Of a stretch of 64,000 nt of DNA, positions 48,052 through 59,884 are shown one piece after another. The position numbers and the translations under genes were made by a program. Position 1 is the stretch's first letter. Each line of letters begins with the position of its first letter. Origin of the DNA: Flabesymbios commensalis (Eukaryota; Annelida; Polychaeta; Terebellida; Flabelligeridae); assembly GCA_964017125.1 (NCBI GenBank), contig OZ024903.1:66715201-66779200 (forward strand), written 5' to 3'. The notes beneath the pieces were generated by a model. The model did not search any database and was not told the origin of the DNA. It was given only the letters and a program-made list of their open reading frames with translations.

Positions 48052-48160
48052 CCCAGTAAACACAAAACATTTGTATAACATTTATACAGCGTTGGACCGA
48101 CGTCGAAGACGTTGGGCCGACGTTGTATAAATGTTATACAAATGTTTTGTGTTTACTGGG
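48052..48160. mobile_element. Family-1 hairpin element (109 bp), ACATTTGTATAACA subtype, GAA loop
   Basis: CCCAGTAAACACAAAACATT left, AATGTTTTGTGTTTACTGGG right. Arms TGTATAACATTTATACA / TGTATAAATGTTATACA, core CGTCGAAGACG. The substitution AGTAAACAC / GTGTTTACT is present in both termini. Confidence 0.9.
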
Positions 48161-49204
48161 TATGCATCACTATACCTCATATTATACAGAAAGCATCATA
48201 AGGTACTATACCCAAACATTTACATGTACATTTAAATGCCGGGCATGTGAAACTGGCACAAAGCAGGAGAACAGATCAATAAGAAATAGGCGTGAAATAA
48301 CAGTTTAAATCGACATAAAACAAATTGGAATTCAAAAGGCAACGCACCTTTTCATCTAGGATCTTTGAATGGCATCATACAACTACACATACGGTATCAA
48401 TTTGTTACCTACTTATCCAGTTATCATGCTTATTGCAAAACAATCAGATGTGCACGTAGGTCTTAGTTCTAGTAATCAGGTCATGATAATGGGATAAATA
48501 ATCCATTTGTTATCGTCTTGCCCCATTAAAAATAATCTACCACCAGCCCAGAGTGTCCTGAAGAAACGCGCTGTATTTCACAGATGAAAGGGAGGAGTCC
48601 CGGTACTTGTGGGAAATGTTTGCAAACTAACAACTGACTACATTGACAAGATAATTAGTCATTGTCTCATTAGCCTATATTCTAAGACAAATGAGTGCAC
48701 TGATACCATCTCTCCTGCCACGGAGCGACGATATATATACTCAGAAGAGGACTGACACGCAGTACTGATATCTGCCGCACCAAAGGGTGCAGGCGCCGCG
48801 GCGGCGTGCACCAGTTGACCTGATCCACTCTATGATGTACGGGGACGCTGACAGTCTGAATGCTATGTCATGTACTACCACTTACGCCTACTTACACTAT
48901 TTCTCCGTCATTGCATTTTTCTAAATTCGCCAATTTCAGATAAAAATCGATTGTGTTATCATCATGTTCATGTTGTTTGAGGTCAAAACAACGGTTCTCG
49001 ATTTTTATTGCACACAAAACAACAATTCCGTTGTATCCCTTGTTGGAGTTGTGAAATCCTCTGTTTTATCAAGGATACTAGAAGTATCGTTGGTTTTATT
49101 TTCTTTGGTTTAAACTTGGAATTGCTCACGCGATATGAAAGGAAAACATAAATATACGGACATCAGTTCTGACACATGATTAAAACGTTAAGTTTTAGGG
49201 AATT
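48161..49204. other. Sequence with a GC-rich patch near 48700-48850
   Basis: 48730-48840 has ATATATATAC followed by GC-rich GCAGGCGCCGCGGCGGCGTG, then a short plus-strand frame (MMYGDADSLNAMS...). It resembles a promoter and first exon in layout, but nothing confirms it. Confidence 0.25.
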
Positions 49205-49256
49205 TAAATTTTCACACACTTGAATACCGCAACACACAACTTGAAGTTGGTGAAAA
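49205..49256. mobile_element. Family-2 hairpin remnant
   Basis: AAATTTTCACACACTTGAAT and ACAACTTGAAGTTGGTGAAA with a degraded tip. The outer ends are not clear. Confidence 0.55.
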
Positions 49257-49392
49257 TTACTTCTATATATTTGTTTAATTTGAGACCAAACAATTAATGT
49301 TTAAGCACACACTTATTTCCCAATCGCCATGATAACAGTGATTTAATGTATTTACCGTTTGAAGTAAATTTAAAAATCCAGATTGTGTAAAT

Positions 49393-49483
49393 CACAACAT
49401 GTTTATCCTGTGCTGGCTCAATGCCATGCCAACGCCTCAGGCGTTGGCATGGCATTGAGCCAGCACAGGATAAACATGTTGTG
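49393..49483. repeat. Perfect 91-bp palindrome
   Basis: 45-bp arms with no mismatch (CACAACATGTTTATCCTGTG ... CATGCCAACGCCT) around a single C. It lacks CCCAGCAAACAC ends, but the inner GCTGGCTCAATG / CATGCCAACG layout recalls family 1. Perfect pairing implies recent formation or active correction. Confidence 0.93.
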
Positions 49484-51181
49484 AGGTTGATTTATCAAAG
49501 AAAACAGCGATACATTAAGAATTGAGTCACTACAAAGAAATGTATTTTAAGTAATGGAGCAAATAATGCATGCGCGTCCAGTCCTATTCCCTTAGTATGT
49601 TGGAGGTGGTATAAAGTATATAAAGTTAAATGATTATTAGGCAAATATACGAGATTCACAAGTCGCACAGCAACTGAGGAATAGAGGGCGGATGATTTAC
49701 AGCTAATAACGTCATAATATCGTAGATTACGGCTTTATTTTAGCTGTGACTGCCACAGGCGAGTGGTGCGTCCCTCTATAAATCTGTATGATCTGTAATA
49801 CATTGATAACACAATATTAACTCCATGGTACCATCAAGGAAGGTACCACACACACTGTGATAATGATAAGTCGGCCAATTGTTTGTCAAACAAAGGCAAT
49901 TAGGCATACAAACAGTCAGCAGGGCATCAAGATACAATTGAGCAGAATTTGTGAAGTTATGGCATCTACAAGGTACAATATTATAACGAGAAAAAATACA
50001 ATAAATCGGCCATAGTTACCCCCATGACGTTGGTCCAGCAATTGTACAAATGTGATACAAATCTTTTGTGATTTTGTTCAACCACGTAAAATTGTGAGAG
50101 CACTGATTATGAGCAACATGCAGAGCAAATTCCAGCAGGATGCATGGACAACATAATCAAGTTAGCCTATTCCACTAACTAGGTAAAATAAAATATGTAA
50201 AATGCAATAAATCGGCCATTTTGAATTTTTCAATCGTTATCGAACTTGCCCGAGAATTATTTATTAGCAAAATGCAGATATATTTTCAGCGGGAAAGGCC
50301 TATAGTGCCCTATATGAAGTCAAGTTTATAATCACGCCCACAAGGAAATAGCAGCGGCGGCGCCGACAATCGCAAAACTTCCAAGCCCACGATGCACCTC
50401 AAACAATAAAAGTCGGTTAAAAATGATAAAACATCTTCCAGCTTAGACTTTCGGAATGATCACTATTTATTTTCGCAGTGGATGTCTATTTAGTATGGTC
50501 AAGAAGATTATGATAACCTCCTTGTTATGGTAGGTAAACATGGAACATTCCATACAAACCAATAAACAGCAGCATATTCTTAGATGAGTACTATTAAAAA
50601 ACTGATATGCGGTCATACGTTAACAGTTAACACGCTGGTATTTATAATAAGCATAGTAAGCTACATTATGGAAGAAAGATAGGTGTATCAAGTCACGATG
50701 TGTATGGTGGAAAGGTCGGTGGTAGGCCAGGGGGCATTACAGCATTTTGATGTATGGCACATAGAAAGCCGTGGGGGTCGCACACTATGTACCAATACAG
50801 CAGAGAGCATTAGTCATGTAACACAGGCGGGGGGGATCCACATGCCTGGACGGCAGACCCAGGATTCCCTCTACAATACACATGATAAACTGAGTGTCTG
50901 ATCTGTACAAACTGTACCAAGGACGCCCGCCTTGTCTGTACGTCTGTGTGTCTGGGGAATCTGACAGTATGCAACCAAGCACTCTGCACATAGCAACCTA
51001 CTTGCTGCTGCACAATGATAAACGATTTTTCTATGACATTCTTGCTTGCAAAGATCAGGGATGGCAGTCACACAGATTCTGCTGCAAACAACTATATGGA
51101 TTTGAAATTTAAATGACCAGAAATGTGCTTTCACAATATGTAGGCCTATAGCGAAACCAATTTTTTTTCCTTCATACCGAA
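49484..51181. other. Sequence with no recognised gene
   Basis: AT-rich, except 50690-51050, which is more mixed and has overlapping open frames on both strands with no conserved motif. An eroded family-1 arm lies near 50030-50075. Confidence 0.45.
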
Positions 51182-51239
51182 ACAAGAGGACTGAAGTCCT
51201 ATATCATCCCCCGCCATAAATTAGGTTGGACAAATATTT
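51182..51239. repeat. ACAAGAG-headed repeat, copy 3 (head)
   Basis: ACAAGAGGACTGAAGTCCTA then TATCATCCCCCGCC. The head hairpin (AGGACT GA AGTCCT) differs in sequence from those at 5728 and 32846, but the flanks are the same. Confidence 0.6.
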
Positions 51240-51840
51240 AAAAAGTTGATTTGTGGTGGCCATATTAAATTTCAGTAAAATCACATGCAAATTTCCAGAT
51301 GGTGGGTAATGTGATTGTACAATGTGAATTATTAATGATTTCAATTTTTCAGTTTTCATATCATGGGAAATGTGATAGTAAAATTTGAATAATTTCTGAA
51401 TTTAGGTTTTAGAGTTTTTGCGCTCTGGCGGCCATTTTGAATTTTGGTAGCACTTTAAAAAATTACTTGCACATCTCCATGTTGCTAGGAATGTGATGTT
51501 AAAATTAAAAAAAAAATTGACCAAACAATTTTTTCAAGTTTTTACGCCCCCCAAAAAATTAAAGTTGATCTGTGGCGGCCATTATGAAATTCAGTAAAAC
51601 CTTGAAAAAGTCACCTGCACATCTCCATATCATGGGGAATGTGATAGTAATTTCTGTCTTTAGGTTTTAGAGCTTTTGCACCCACAAAAAAAATTAGAGT
51701 TGACCTCTGGCGGCCATTTTGAATTTTAGTAGCATCTCTAAAATATCACTTGCACATCCCCATGTTGCTAGGAATATCATGTAAAAATTTCAAAAAGATT
51801 TGACCAGTAGTTTTTGAGTTTTTGCGCCCACAAGAAAACG
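51240..51840. repeat. Higher-order tandem repeat (A-B-A-B), GGCGGCCAT units
   Basis: Four units of about 130-180 bp start with GTTGATTTGTGGTGGCCAT, CTCTGGCGGCCATTTTG, GTTGATCTGTGGCGGCCATT and GTTGACCTCTGGCGGCCATT. Units 1 and 3 share CAGTAAAA and ATATCATGGG-AATGTGATAG. Units 2 and 4 share GTAGCA and CATGTTGCTAGGAAT. It ends in GACGCCGGACGCCAGACGCC. Confidence 0.8.
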
Positions 51841-52699
51841 ACGCCGGACGCCAGACGCCGGACAGAATCCTGGCGCGACTAAAATAATAAAAATGGTCAC
51901 ACAAACGGTTTTTAAGATATCGCGTTCACAAATCCCTGGGAGCGGCGACGGCGGCGGCTATCAGATGAACATATACATGCACCCCTAGGGGATGCATAAT
52001 AATATATTAAGTTGACCCTGCACATCAATGTAGGCACCTAATCATGAAATGCTGTATGATCAGTTAATCCCTTGAATGGAATAAATATGATGTTTTCAAT
52101 TGTATAATAGACCTAACATTGGGTAAAACGGAGAAATCAGTAGGCAGGCCTATAAATTATCATCTTAGATCTTTAGTGGGTCTGCAGTGAAAACACCACC
52201 TTGTCATGTGTGATAACCTCGATGTCAAAGTTTTTTTCCTGCCAAATCGCCCAGCAACCAAATTTACTTAAAACGGCCGACGAATGATAAAAAGATAAAC
52301 ACTACATATTGATAACCATGCATCATGTATGTCAATGACACATCAAAATAGGCCTACATTATCTGATTATAGAACTGGTTACTGCTATTGATGCAGGACA
52401 ACTACAAGACTAATTAAAAACTTGTGAGTTGAGGCTTAATATATCTGTTTATATAAAAAGAACGTTATCAGGTCTAAAATGTGTTTTGTAAGGAATGAAG
52501 TTACACGTCTGTCGTCATCAAATTGTACTGGTCCATGATATGTTCCGGCTTATAGGCCTACGTAGGCTATGTACTCTAGTTTCCGTCTAAAAAAAACATG
52601 AAAAAGACACAAAAATCTCTTGCACCTCATCTGGATAATAAAATTTAGACTCAGCCCTGAACCTGTATGGCATCTATGTATTGTACCTAGTGACTGCGA
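51841..52699. other. Tail of the ACAAGAG-headed repeat, then unrecognised sequence
   Basis: 51841-51990 continues CGGACAGAATCCTGGCGCG and ATATCGCGTTCACAAATCCC with GGCGACGGCGGCGGC. The rest is AT-rich with nothing recognised. Confidence 0.45.
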
Positions 52700-52876
52700 A
52701 CCCAACACACTCGAGACGTTGAACCAATGTTGGTTTGATGCTGGCACAGCGTCGTAGACGATGTCTGGGCAAGAGGTTGACAATAATGCTGGTTTATTGT
52801 TGAGACAACGTTAAACCCACGAGGCCAAAATTATCCCAGCATTGTGATGTTTTTAATACACGAAGTGTTTACTGGG
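52700..52876. mobile_element. Family-1 hairpin element, expanded and diverged, GTA loop
   Basis: CCCAACACACTCGAGACGTT left, AAGTGTTTACTGGGT right. GTTGGTTTGATGCTGG arm, core CGTCGTAGACGATG, with extra sequence in the right half. Confidence 0.6.
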
Positions 52877-53135
52877 TTGTGTCTACAGCTAGAGAGCAGC
52901 CTGCTGAATTTGTAGCTTTTTTCCTTTGTGTCAGTATGAATGCTATGTATGAATATTAATATTATATGTAATGATAACACTGATATAATCAGATAATGAT
53001 CATCCAAGATTATGATAATACAGTGACTGTTACTGAAAATTTACATCTTGAAAACGCTTTCGAATACTTTCTATCATGATCGAATGTCTTTTTGTCTCTT
53101 CACAAACTGATGTATTGTTTCAGAGTGACCTAAGG

Positions 53136-53185
53136 TTATCCAAGGAGGTTATATATATATATCCATATAACCTCCTTGTGTTATC
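53136..53185. repeat. 50-bp hairpin (TTATCCAAGGAGGTTATAT)
   Basis: TTATCCAAGGAGGTTATAT pairs with ATATAACCTCCTTGTGTTATC around a TATATATATCC loop. Confidence 0.75.
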
Positions 53186-54189
53186 AGAAGCCTTCAGAAG
53201 GCACTGTAAAATACACAGAAACCAAGGGACCAAGCGTATGACTGAACACCTTCCACAACTTTACCTGTGAATACATGACGTAGACATAAATAGAATCATA
53301 ATAGAATGAAACATAAATTAAGAACAGTAGAAGTTCCATTCAAGTGAGATTTGAGCTGTATTAAACAACATATACAGTTTCTGTATTGAACATCAAACAT
53401 CTACTCGCTGGAACTATATGATTTCTATTGTTTAGACTTTCAAAATCTCGAAGTGTGTCATAAATGTCACGGTAAGCAGTGCTCATCATAATCTAAACGT
53501 CAAGATTTTTTTATTTGAAGCTGGACAAAGTGTTATTATGGGTAAAACATCTGGTCGTAGTTAGCAATTGTTAGGCAATTTCGTATGTTACAGTGGATGT
53601 AAAAACATTGGTATTACCAGAATTCGATTAATTTACTTACGATTTATATATCACACCCAGTTAGACAAAAATGCCCACGAAACTGGCAAGTAGTAACAGA
53701 AGATTTCCATTCAACATAGTAGACAATAAAACACGTCGATCGATAACACTTACATAGAAACATGACGTGATTGCTATAATCAAACAAGAGAACAATGTCC
53801 TTGGCTAGTACCACTTTGCCATATCCTTTTGACAAGAATCAACAGAAATAATTGTGACTTTTCTGGTATAATTATGACAGACGTCTATGATAATTAAAGC
53901 TTGTAGATCATTTATAATTAACGTTCCCATTATCTATCAGTGAAACTCAGCCGCATTAATACTTGATCATACCTGCCAAAATTGTGTATATTATATGGCT
54001 CTTAACCCAACCCATTCAACATGTTCAATACCAAATAATAGGCAGTATTTATATTTTAACAGTACACAGATAATTAAAAGAGCAAACTAATTAAATTTTA
54101 TTTATTATTTTGATTAAGCTTACGCAATAGTAAGGTGTATAACGTGGCTTAATTATCAATCTCTAAAGGCGACGGCGCCAGTGAATTAA
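53186..54189. other. Sequence with nothing recognised
   Basis: AT-rich, with no supportable feature. Confidence 0.5.
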
Positions 54190-54395
54190 ATAACCCTTTA
54201 CGTTTAATGCATTTCGATCGTTTTCAAAATGTTTTACATTACACTACGATGGGCGGTGAGCCTGTAAATTAAAATTATCCTTACTTTTTAAACTCATAAG
54301 TATTTTTTTATTCATTAGAAGCTGGCAATTGCGTCAGCAATGCCGGCTTCAAATAATTGAAAAATGTGAAGCAGCACTCGGAAGCGTTAATGACT
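54190..54395. mobile_element. Family-2-like hairpin MITE, GAAGCTGGCAATTGC type, GTCA loop
   Basis: ATAACCCTTTACGTTTAATG left. Hairpin 54311-54362: TTCATTAGAAGCTGGCAATT, GC GTCA GC, AATGCCGGCTTCAAATAATT. Same hairpin type as 15876-15919. Confidence 0.65.
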
Positions 54396-55426
54396 GTTAA
54401 ACATCATGAACATGTTAACTGGCGTATTTGTATAAATTCCGCTTCTGGGCATAGTGAAGCTTCAGCAAACACCACCAACATTCATACAGTGATGGAACAA
54501 CCTGAATTATGACTGAATTATAAGGACGGCAGTGAATACGTATATAATAACGTTAATTCAGCCTGCTGCTTTGATGCTAAATTATTTAATTTTAGTATTT
54601 AATATATCAGTCCGACCTAAAACATAACTAGAAAGAGTTGTTCAGAAACGAACACGAAATCAGCCCTCCGTTATTTGATATAGCTGAACATATCTGCCAA
54701 ATTAAAAGAAGATTGATGAAAACACGCTAACGAGCATTTCTTCATTAGTGGCCATAGTAATTAAAGGGTTGATGATACGGAGATGTTCAGATCAAAATGT
54801 CACCAAAACAATACCCCAGTGGTATGTGATGGTTATGTGAAGTATGAGGAAGCAGAAGTTGATATATTAGTAGCTATCTTGAAACAAATAACTGCGGCGG
54901 CGGCGGACCGTGTGGTATACAGTAAGCAGCCCGCCTCGGCTGCTTAATTGTATATTAAACCAACCTATTAAGCTCAAAAAATTATAATGTGCAAGTGAAG
55001 ATAACGAAAAAGAACTGTGCAAATACGACCGAGATAGCGCCACTGCTATTGAACAACGATAGAAGTGTTGTTATCTTCAATCCATAATCATGATAATCTG
55101 GATTTTAATCATCTCATTACCTGATTACGTTGGCTGAGAACATTTAATGTACATCAAATGCAGACTAGGACCTCTGATAGACGTGACGTCACAATATTGC
55201 AATTAATGTCCTGAATGATAGGACGAAACGAAAGTAATAATACCATCCGAATGAAACCATGATAACTTCAAGGTTGATGTTGCTATCGACAATTTTATAA
55301 TCTCGAAATAAGATCACCAACATGTACGACACAATCATGTACGGTAATCATGTTGATAGTATGTTTTGATTTCTGTGATCGCTGGCTGTTCATGTATTAT
55401 TAGCATGATATAGTTACACATCATGT
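54396..55426. other. Sequence with nothing recognised
   Basis: AT-rich, with a short GCGGCGGCGGCGG run near 54895. No supportable gene. Confidence 0.5.
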
Positions 55427-55672
55427 TTAACCCTTTAACCGCCAAATTATTTAATCTGAATTTTCACCGACTTGAAGTTGTGTCTCGCTGACGCGATCCA
55501 CAACTTCAAGTGAGTGAAAATTGTTCAGATTTGCCAAACTGGAGGTCAACGTTTTTCAAATATTGCTGATTGATGTCACATTTTATCTTTAACATTTTCA
55601 AAAGGTGGTACTTAATGTGCTAATAAAAAATGAAAACCCAAATATATGCGGCACCGGCGGTTAAAGGGTTAA
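55427..55672 (-). mobile_element. Family-2 hairpin MITE (246 bp), reverse orientation, GTCA loop
   Basis: TTAACCCTTTAACCGCCAAA left, CCGGCGGTTAAAGGGTTAA right, an intact pair of ends with TTAA on both sides. Hairpin CACCGACTTGAAGTTGTGTC ... CACAACTTCAAGTGAGTG with tip CGCTGACGCG. Confidence 0.92.
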
Positions 55673-58312
55673 TGTTAGTGTACACACCAGTTGATTGATC
55701 AGGTTAACAGAACTATTTTAACAACAGTATCACGCAAAATCAGCCCGGTTGCTGTGGCAACACAAATCTGGGTACTGTTTATCATGCCTCCTTCTGTGAT
55801 GACAGTTGCCATAACAACTGGTGTTAGCCTAGGTGAGCTATGTTTGTCTGCATAGAGGATGGTAGAAACTAGGTTTGTATCGTAAACCCCATTACAACCA
55901 AGACGAAAGAGCCTGGTGCTGATGCAACAGGTGATACACCATGGTCCAAAAATAACACCCATATGATACGGAGAAAAGTAAATAATAAAACGCCTGGTGA
56001 TGCAACCGGTGATAGACCATGGTCCAAAAAACATACACTGCACATGTATACGAAAAAAATGGTATCTACTGTCTTCAAAAGAATTAGGTATCAGAAACAA
56101 GACTATGTCAAAACATATTGCAGGTAGATTATGGACTACTCAGTTGATTCAGCTGACCTTTCATATTATTATGATCACTGATGATAATTCGAAACAATTA
56201 ACTCTGATGCTACACGTGCAGTGATTTTAGAGCAATATCGATAATAGCACGTTTTCTTTACTAACTCCATGGTTTGATATTATTTAAACATAGATTTGCC
56301 GTTGCACATTCCATGTATCACCATATTCTCAACATGTTTTAGCAGTCAAGGCAATCAGATCATTCACGATGACGGGTGTTCGCTAAAGTAAAACTCCACT
56401 AAAATCGATTATTTCTCTTTGGGCACACAACTGCTCATCTACATTTTCACTGCTCTATTCTCGACAAACTAAAAAATTGCCCAGATATTTGTATAATTCA
56501 TAATGTAACTCTTCTGAAAATAACATGATTATCTGTCAGTCCATCGCAAAGTGGCAGACAGTAAGCATGGTAAAAGGCAGACATACTGGCTGGTAGACTG
56601 ACAGTAGGTTGGCAAGCTGTTCTCCAGCAGTAGATATGATCTGGTGTAGTGGAGCTCAGTGAGACCAGATGATGGTGATAGTCTCTGTTATGATATCCAC
56701 CACGACTGTGACGAGTAATGTATCTGCTGGGATTTAGCATGCTGCATTCCTAGAACGTTTTACTCTTACTCCTTTTGTGTGTTGGTAGGCATACATTTCG
56801 TTGGATATTTGTACACTTTTAGCATTATTGGCATATAGCATGTGATATAGCATGTGTCACTGTAAAATTAAAAACTAGAAATAAGTTTTACAAGATTTAA
56901 ATCTATTTTTGTAGATATTTTATGGGATAACCTCTGTTAAGCTATCATCATGAGAGATTATTTCTCCGTAACATCAATTGGAGGAATACGAGATGTTCGC
57001 TCAAGATAAGTCGGGTCAGGATTAAAATACTGCTAGCACGGCAGGCCCCTATTACCATGATCACATGGAGCTTGAGGTGGGGCGCTGGCTTCAGGATAGA
57101 CTTATCTAGGGTAGACATGGTAGAGAGTGGATTGGAATGTAGCAGGTTGTCCTGTTGTAGATCAAGTGCTTAGATCTGTGGGGACAAACTACCACCTGCC
57201 TAACTATCAGAGTATGGCGCAGCATTTGACAAAAATCCCACCTGCTATTTGTTGACGAGCCACAGTTCTCAGCATCTTATGCTGCCATTTCATCATGTAT
57301 CATCTGATCATCCAAGACGTGACTATTAAGTTAGAGGGGATGGTGTACCTGGCTTATCTATGGCATCGTAAAACAAGCAGAAAACGAGAAAGTATCATTC
57401 CAGTTTTGCCTGTAGACTTGCACGAAACACGACTCGCCATCACTGTGGTGAACTGCAAGCTAACTTTAGTCCGGCGATGGCTCAAATATGGCTTGGTGGT
57501 ACCGAGAAAACATTACATTGTTTAGTACTACTAGCAATTTTTTATATTTTCTAGAGCTCTGACTGTAGTATTTTATTAACCTGTTTATTGAACTGTTTGT
57601 TGAGTATACTTTAATTTTTTCGTGAGTTTAAATAATCCAGTGGGTTTTTTCAGTGAAAATATTGTTCAGTGTGATCCAGAAGAGTGAGAACCGTAATTAG
57701 TATAAGGCTAGACAATCAACTTTTTGTTAAAGTGCCAATATAGGGTACCTACTCCTTCAGTCAGTGTCCCTCTCCAATGTATTCACCTTCCACTTCCGGT
57801 AAATTTTCTTATAAAATTGCTTAATGGTACCTTATATATAAAAACGACACGTAAGCTGATATTACAAGGCTGAAAAAACTGCATTTGGGAGGTAGACATC
57901 ATGCTGTTTTTCCAACAATATCAGATTTAGTAAAGAACACATTATGAACAAAACAAATTTACCGTCTAGAACTTAAACTAAAGTGCAATAATAACTTTCT
58001 TTTGATATAACTACAATAATAGTTTAATAGTATATGTACATGTACGTACAGAACACTCAACAGGTCTTATATTATTAAATAGTATACAGGTAAAAAAAAC
58101 AAGAAACATTCGGTTCTGTAATTTAGTGCTCTAAAAATCTTTTTAATTTAAAATTCAAAACTTATTAAAAATGAACGTTGTAAAATTTACTGTCAATTAA
58201 TGTCTAGAATGGACATTGGTGGTGTTACACTTGAGTAAAATTTAAATACAATTTATTGACACATTAATCATACGAATGCCATCTCCTAGAACTAGTCTGA
58301 CATCATCTCATG
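55673..58312. other. Sequence with no recognised gene
   Basis: Several patches (55870-56040, 56560-56740, 57000-57480) are less AT-rich. Two similar phrases, TGATGCAACAGGTGATACACC and TGATGCAACCGGTGATAGACC (about 55919 and 55997), form a loose direct repeat of about 78 bp. No exon recognised. Confidence 0.45.
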
Positions 58313-58412
58313 GAAAACACGTGATGTTGGGCCAAAGTTCGTTCAATGCTGGGCCAGTGTCTCAGATGGTGCTATGTACTGCATCAAACCAACATTTGAT
58401 TAAGGGCACCAG
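58313..58412. repeat. Family-1 hairpin element, eroded, CTCAGA tip
   Basis: AAAACACGTGATGTTGGGCC, CAATGCTGGGCCAGTGTCTC, AGATGG, ACCAACATTTGATT. The tip GTCTCAGAT differs from the GTA/GAA types. Confidence 0.5.
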
Positions 58413-59884
58413 TCGGCCAGACCGCTTGTAATTAATATCTAAGAAAGTGCGGTCTCTTGAAAAGCGTTCCTCCCTATTAAATTAGCAGTGCTGAATTACT
58501 GTTAACATGGTTAAGTCCTACTATCCTGTAAGTCGCTCATTCACAGTGGTTTTATAACAAAGTCATGTGCTAGACCGGTTCGACATAAAACAATGTTGAA
58601 CATCAGTTTACTACTAACTACTATTACAACATCAATAATTTATCGAGTGAACTAAAATCGGATGAGCAAACACAATCACAAAGTATTTCACTCATGGAAA
58701 ACATTAGTCCATTGCTACTTCAATAGTGGAAATGCACTATAATTTCGAAGGCAGCATAGCACGAATAACAAGGATAATAAACATGTTAAAGTTTGATTTA
58801 AAATATGTAAATACATTTCTATGTCAGATTGAGCTTTTATTTTTAAAAATCGATATATTTAATAAATATTACACACTCAAGAGAGGCAAAATTCACATTA
58901 GATTCGTAATTGGCATAGCTGTCTCACCATGCTCATAAAGAGATATTCATTCGATTATAACAAATTACAGAATAAAGATGTAGAAAGTGGTTTGTATAGC
59001 ATTAACAGAGGTAGACAGATGTATCACACATAGACAAACATACCAAGAAACACTGCCGGTAGACACCTGGCTCCACAATATACACATAGCTGTGGGCTCA
59101 GGCGAGGCTCTCAACATATACTGGTGTGCAACTTTTAAAATGTCACGTGAATGTTAAAACAAATATGGTGTGCAAAACTGTGCATTGAACAGTGTGGATT
59201 ATAGCAGTAAGCATTAATAGTAAGTTCTATCATTGATTAATACAAGTGACTGAAGGCATGGAATGTGCAAGTAAAGAAACACAGTATCGCAAAATAGTAA
59301 AAAGTAATATAGATTCACATTATATCATGTATGCATGATTTAAATAACAAAATAGGTGTAATCCCGAAAGACAAATTAATTTAAAAAAACATTCCCATTA
59401 TATCAGTCCTGCTATGACATGTATGAGGACATTAGTATATAGTTCAGCACATATAAACAATCTTAGCGCCACTGCGTAAACTTGTACAGGTTGACTAGAT
59501 AAAGACATAAAAAGACTCTAAAATACCTGTTGAGGGCTACCATCGTGCTGAACGAGTGAAGTCGGACTGCTGCTGATAGACTGCTTACTGACTATAAGCT
59601 CTATACACAGCTGAGCTCACTCAAAAACAACAGCTACAACAGCAGTTGTAAACTGGCAACGATATACAGTAAGCGCTAGTGAGGTGATATCATGTAGGCA
59701 GGTAGCTACAACTGGTCAGTCGTCAGCAGAGGGTTACACAAGTTACTTAGCATGCTTAGATTGAGAAGCAGCACCAGCCTGTCTTCCGCTGTCCGCTTCT
59801 GGTCATAGGTTGCTGTGTAAATTGTATTCGAATCTAGATGTCATAGAGCACTGGCGGCCAGCCAGCTGACTGGCAGTGAGCATG
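58413..59884. other. Sequence with no recognised gene
   Basis: AT-rich to about 59500, then more balanced from 59530 to 59880 (CAGCTACAACAGCAGTTG and similar). Nothing further supported. Confidence 0.45.

Noticed and set aside
14384-48160. CRISPR array or tRNA/rRNA genes
   Set aside because: The repeats are dispersed palindromic elements without regular spacers in a eukaryotic gene. The tRNA-like boxes belong to SINEs and do not fold as complete tRNAs.
59521-59700. Minus-strand CACGATGGTAGCCCTCAACAG followed by GTATTT as the first DIP2 exon
   Set aside because: Splicing the ATG frame to exon a is out of phase and meets a stop, and the frame that would fit contains TAG. No DIP2-like start sequence is present.
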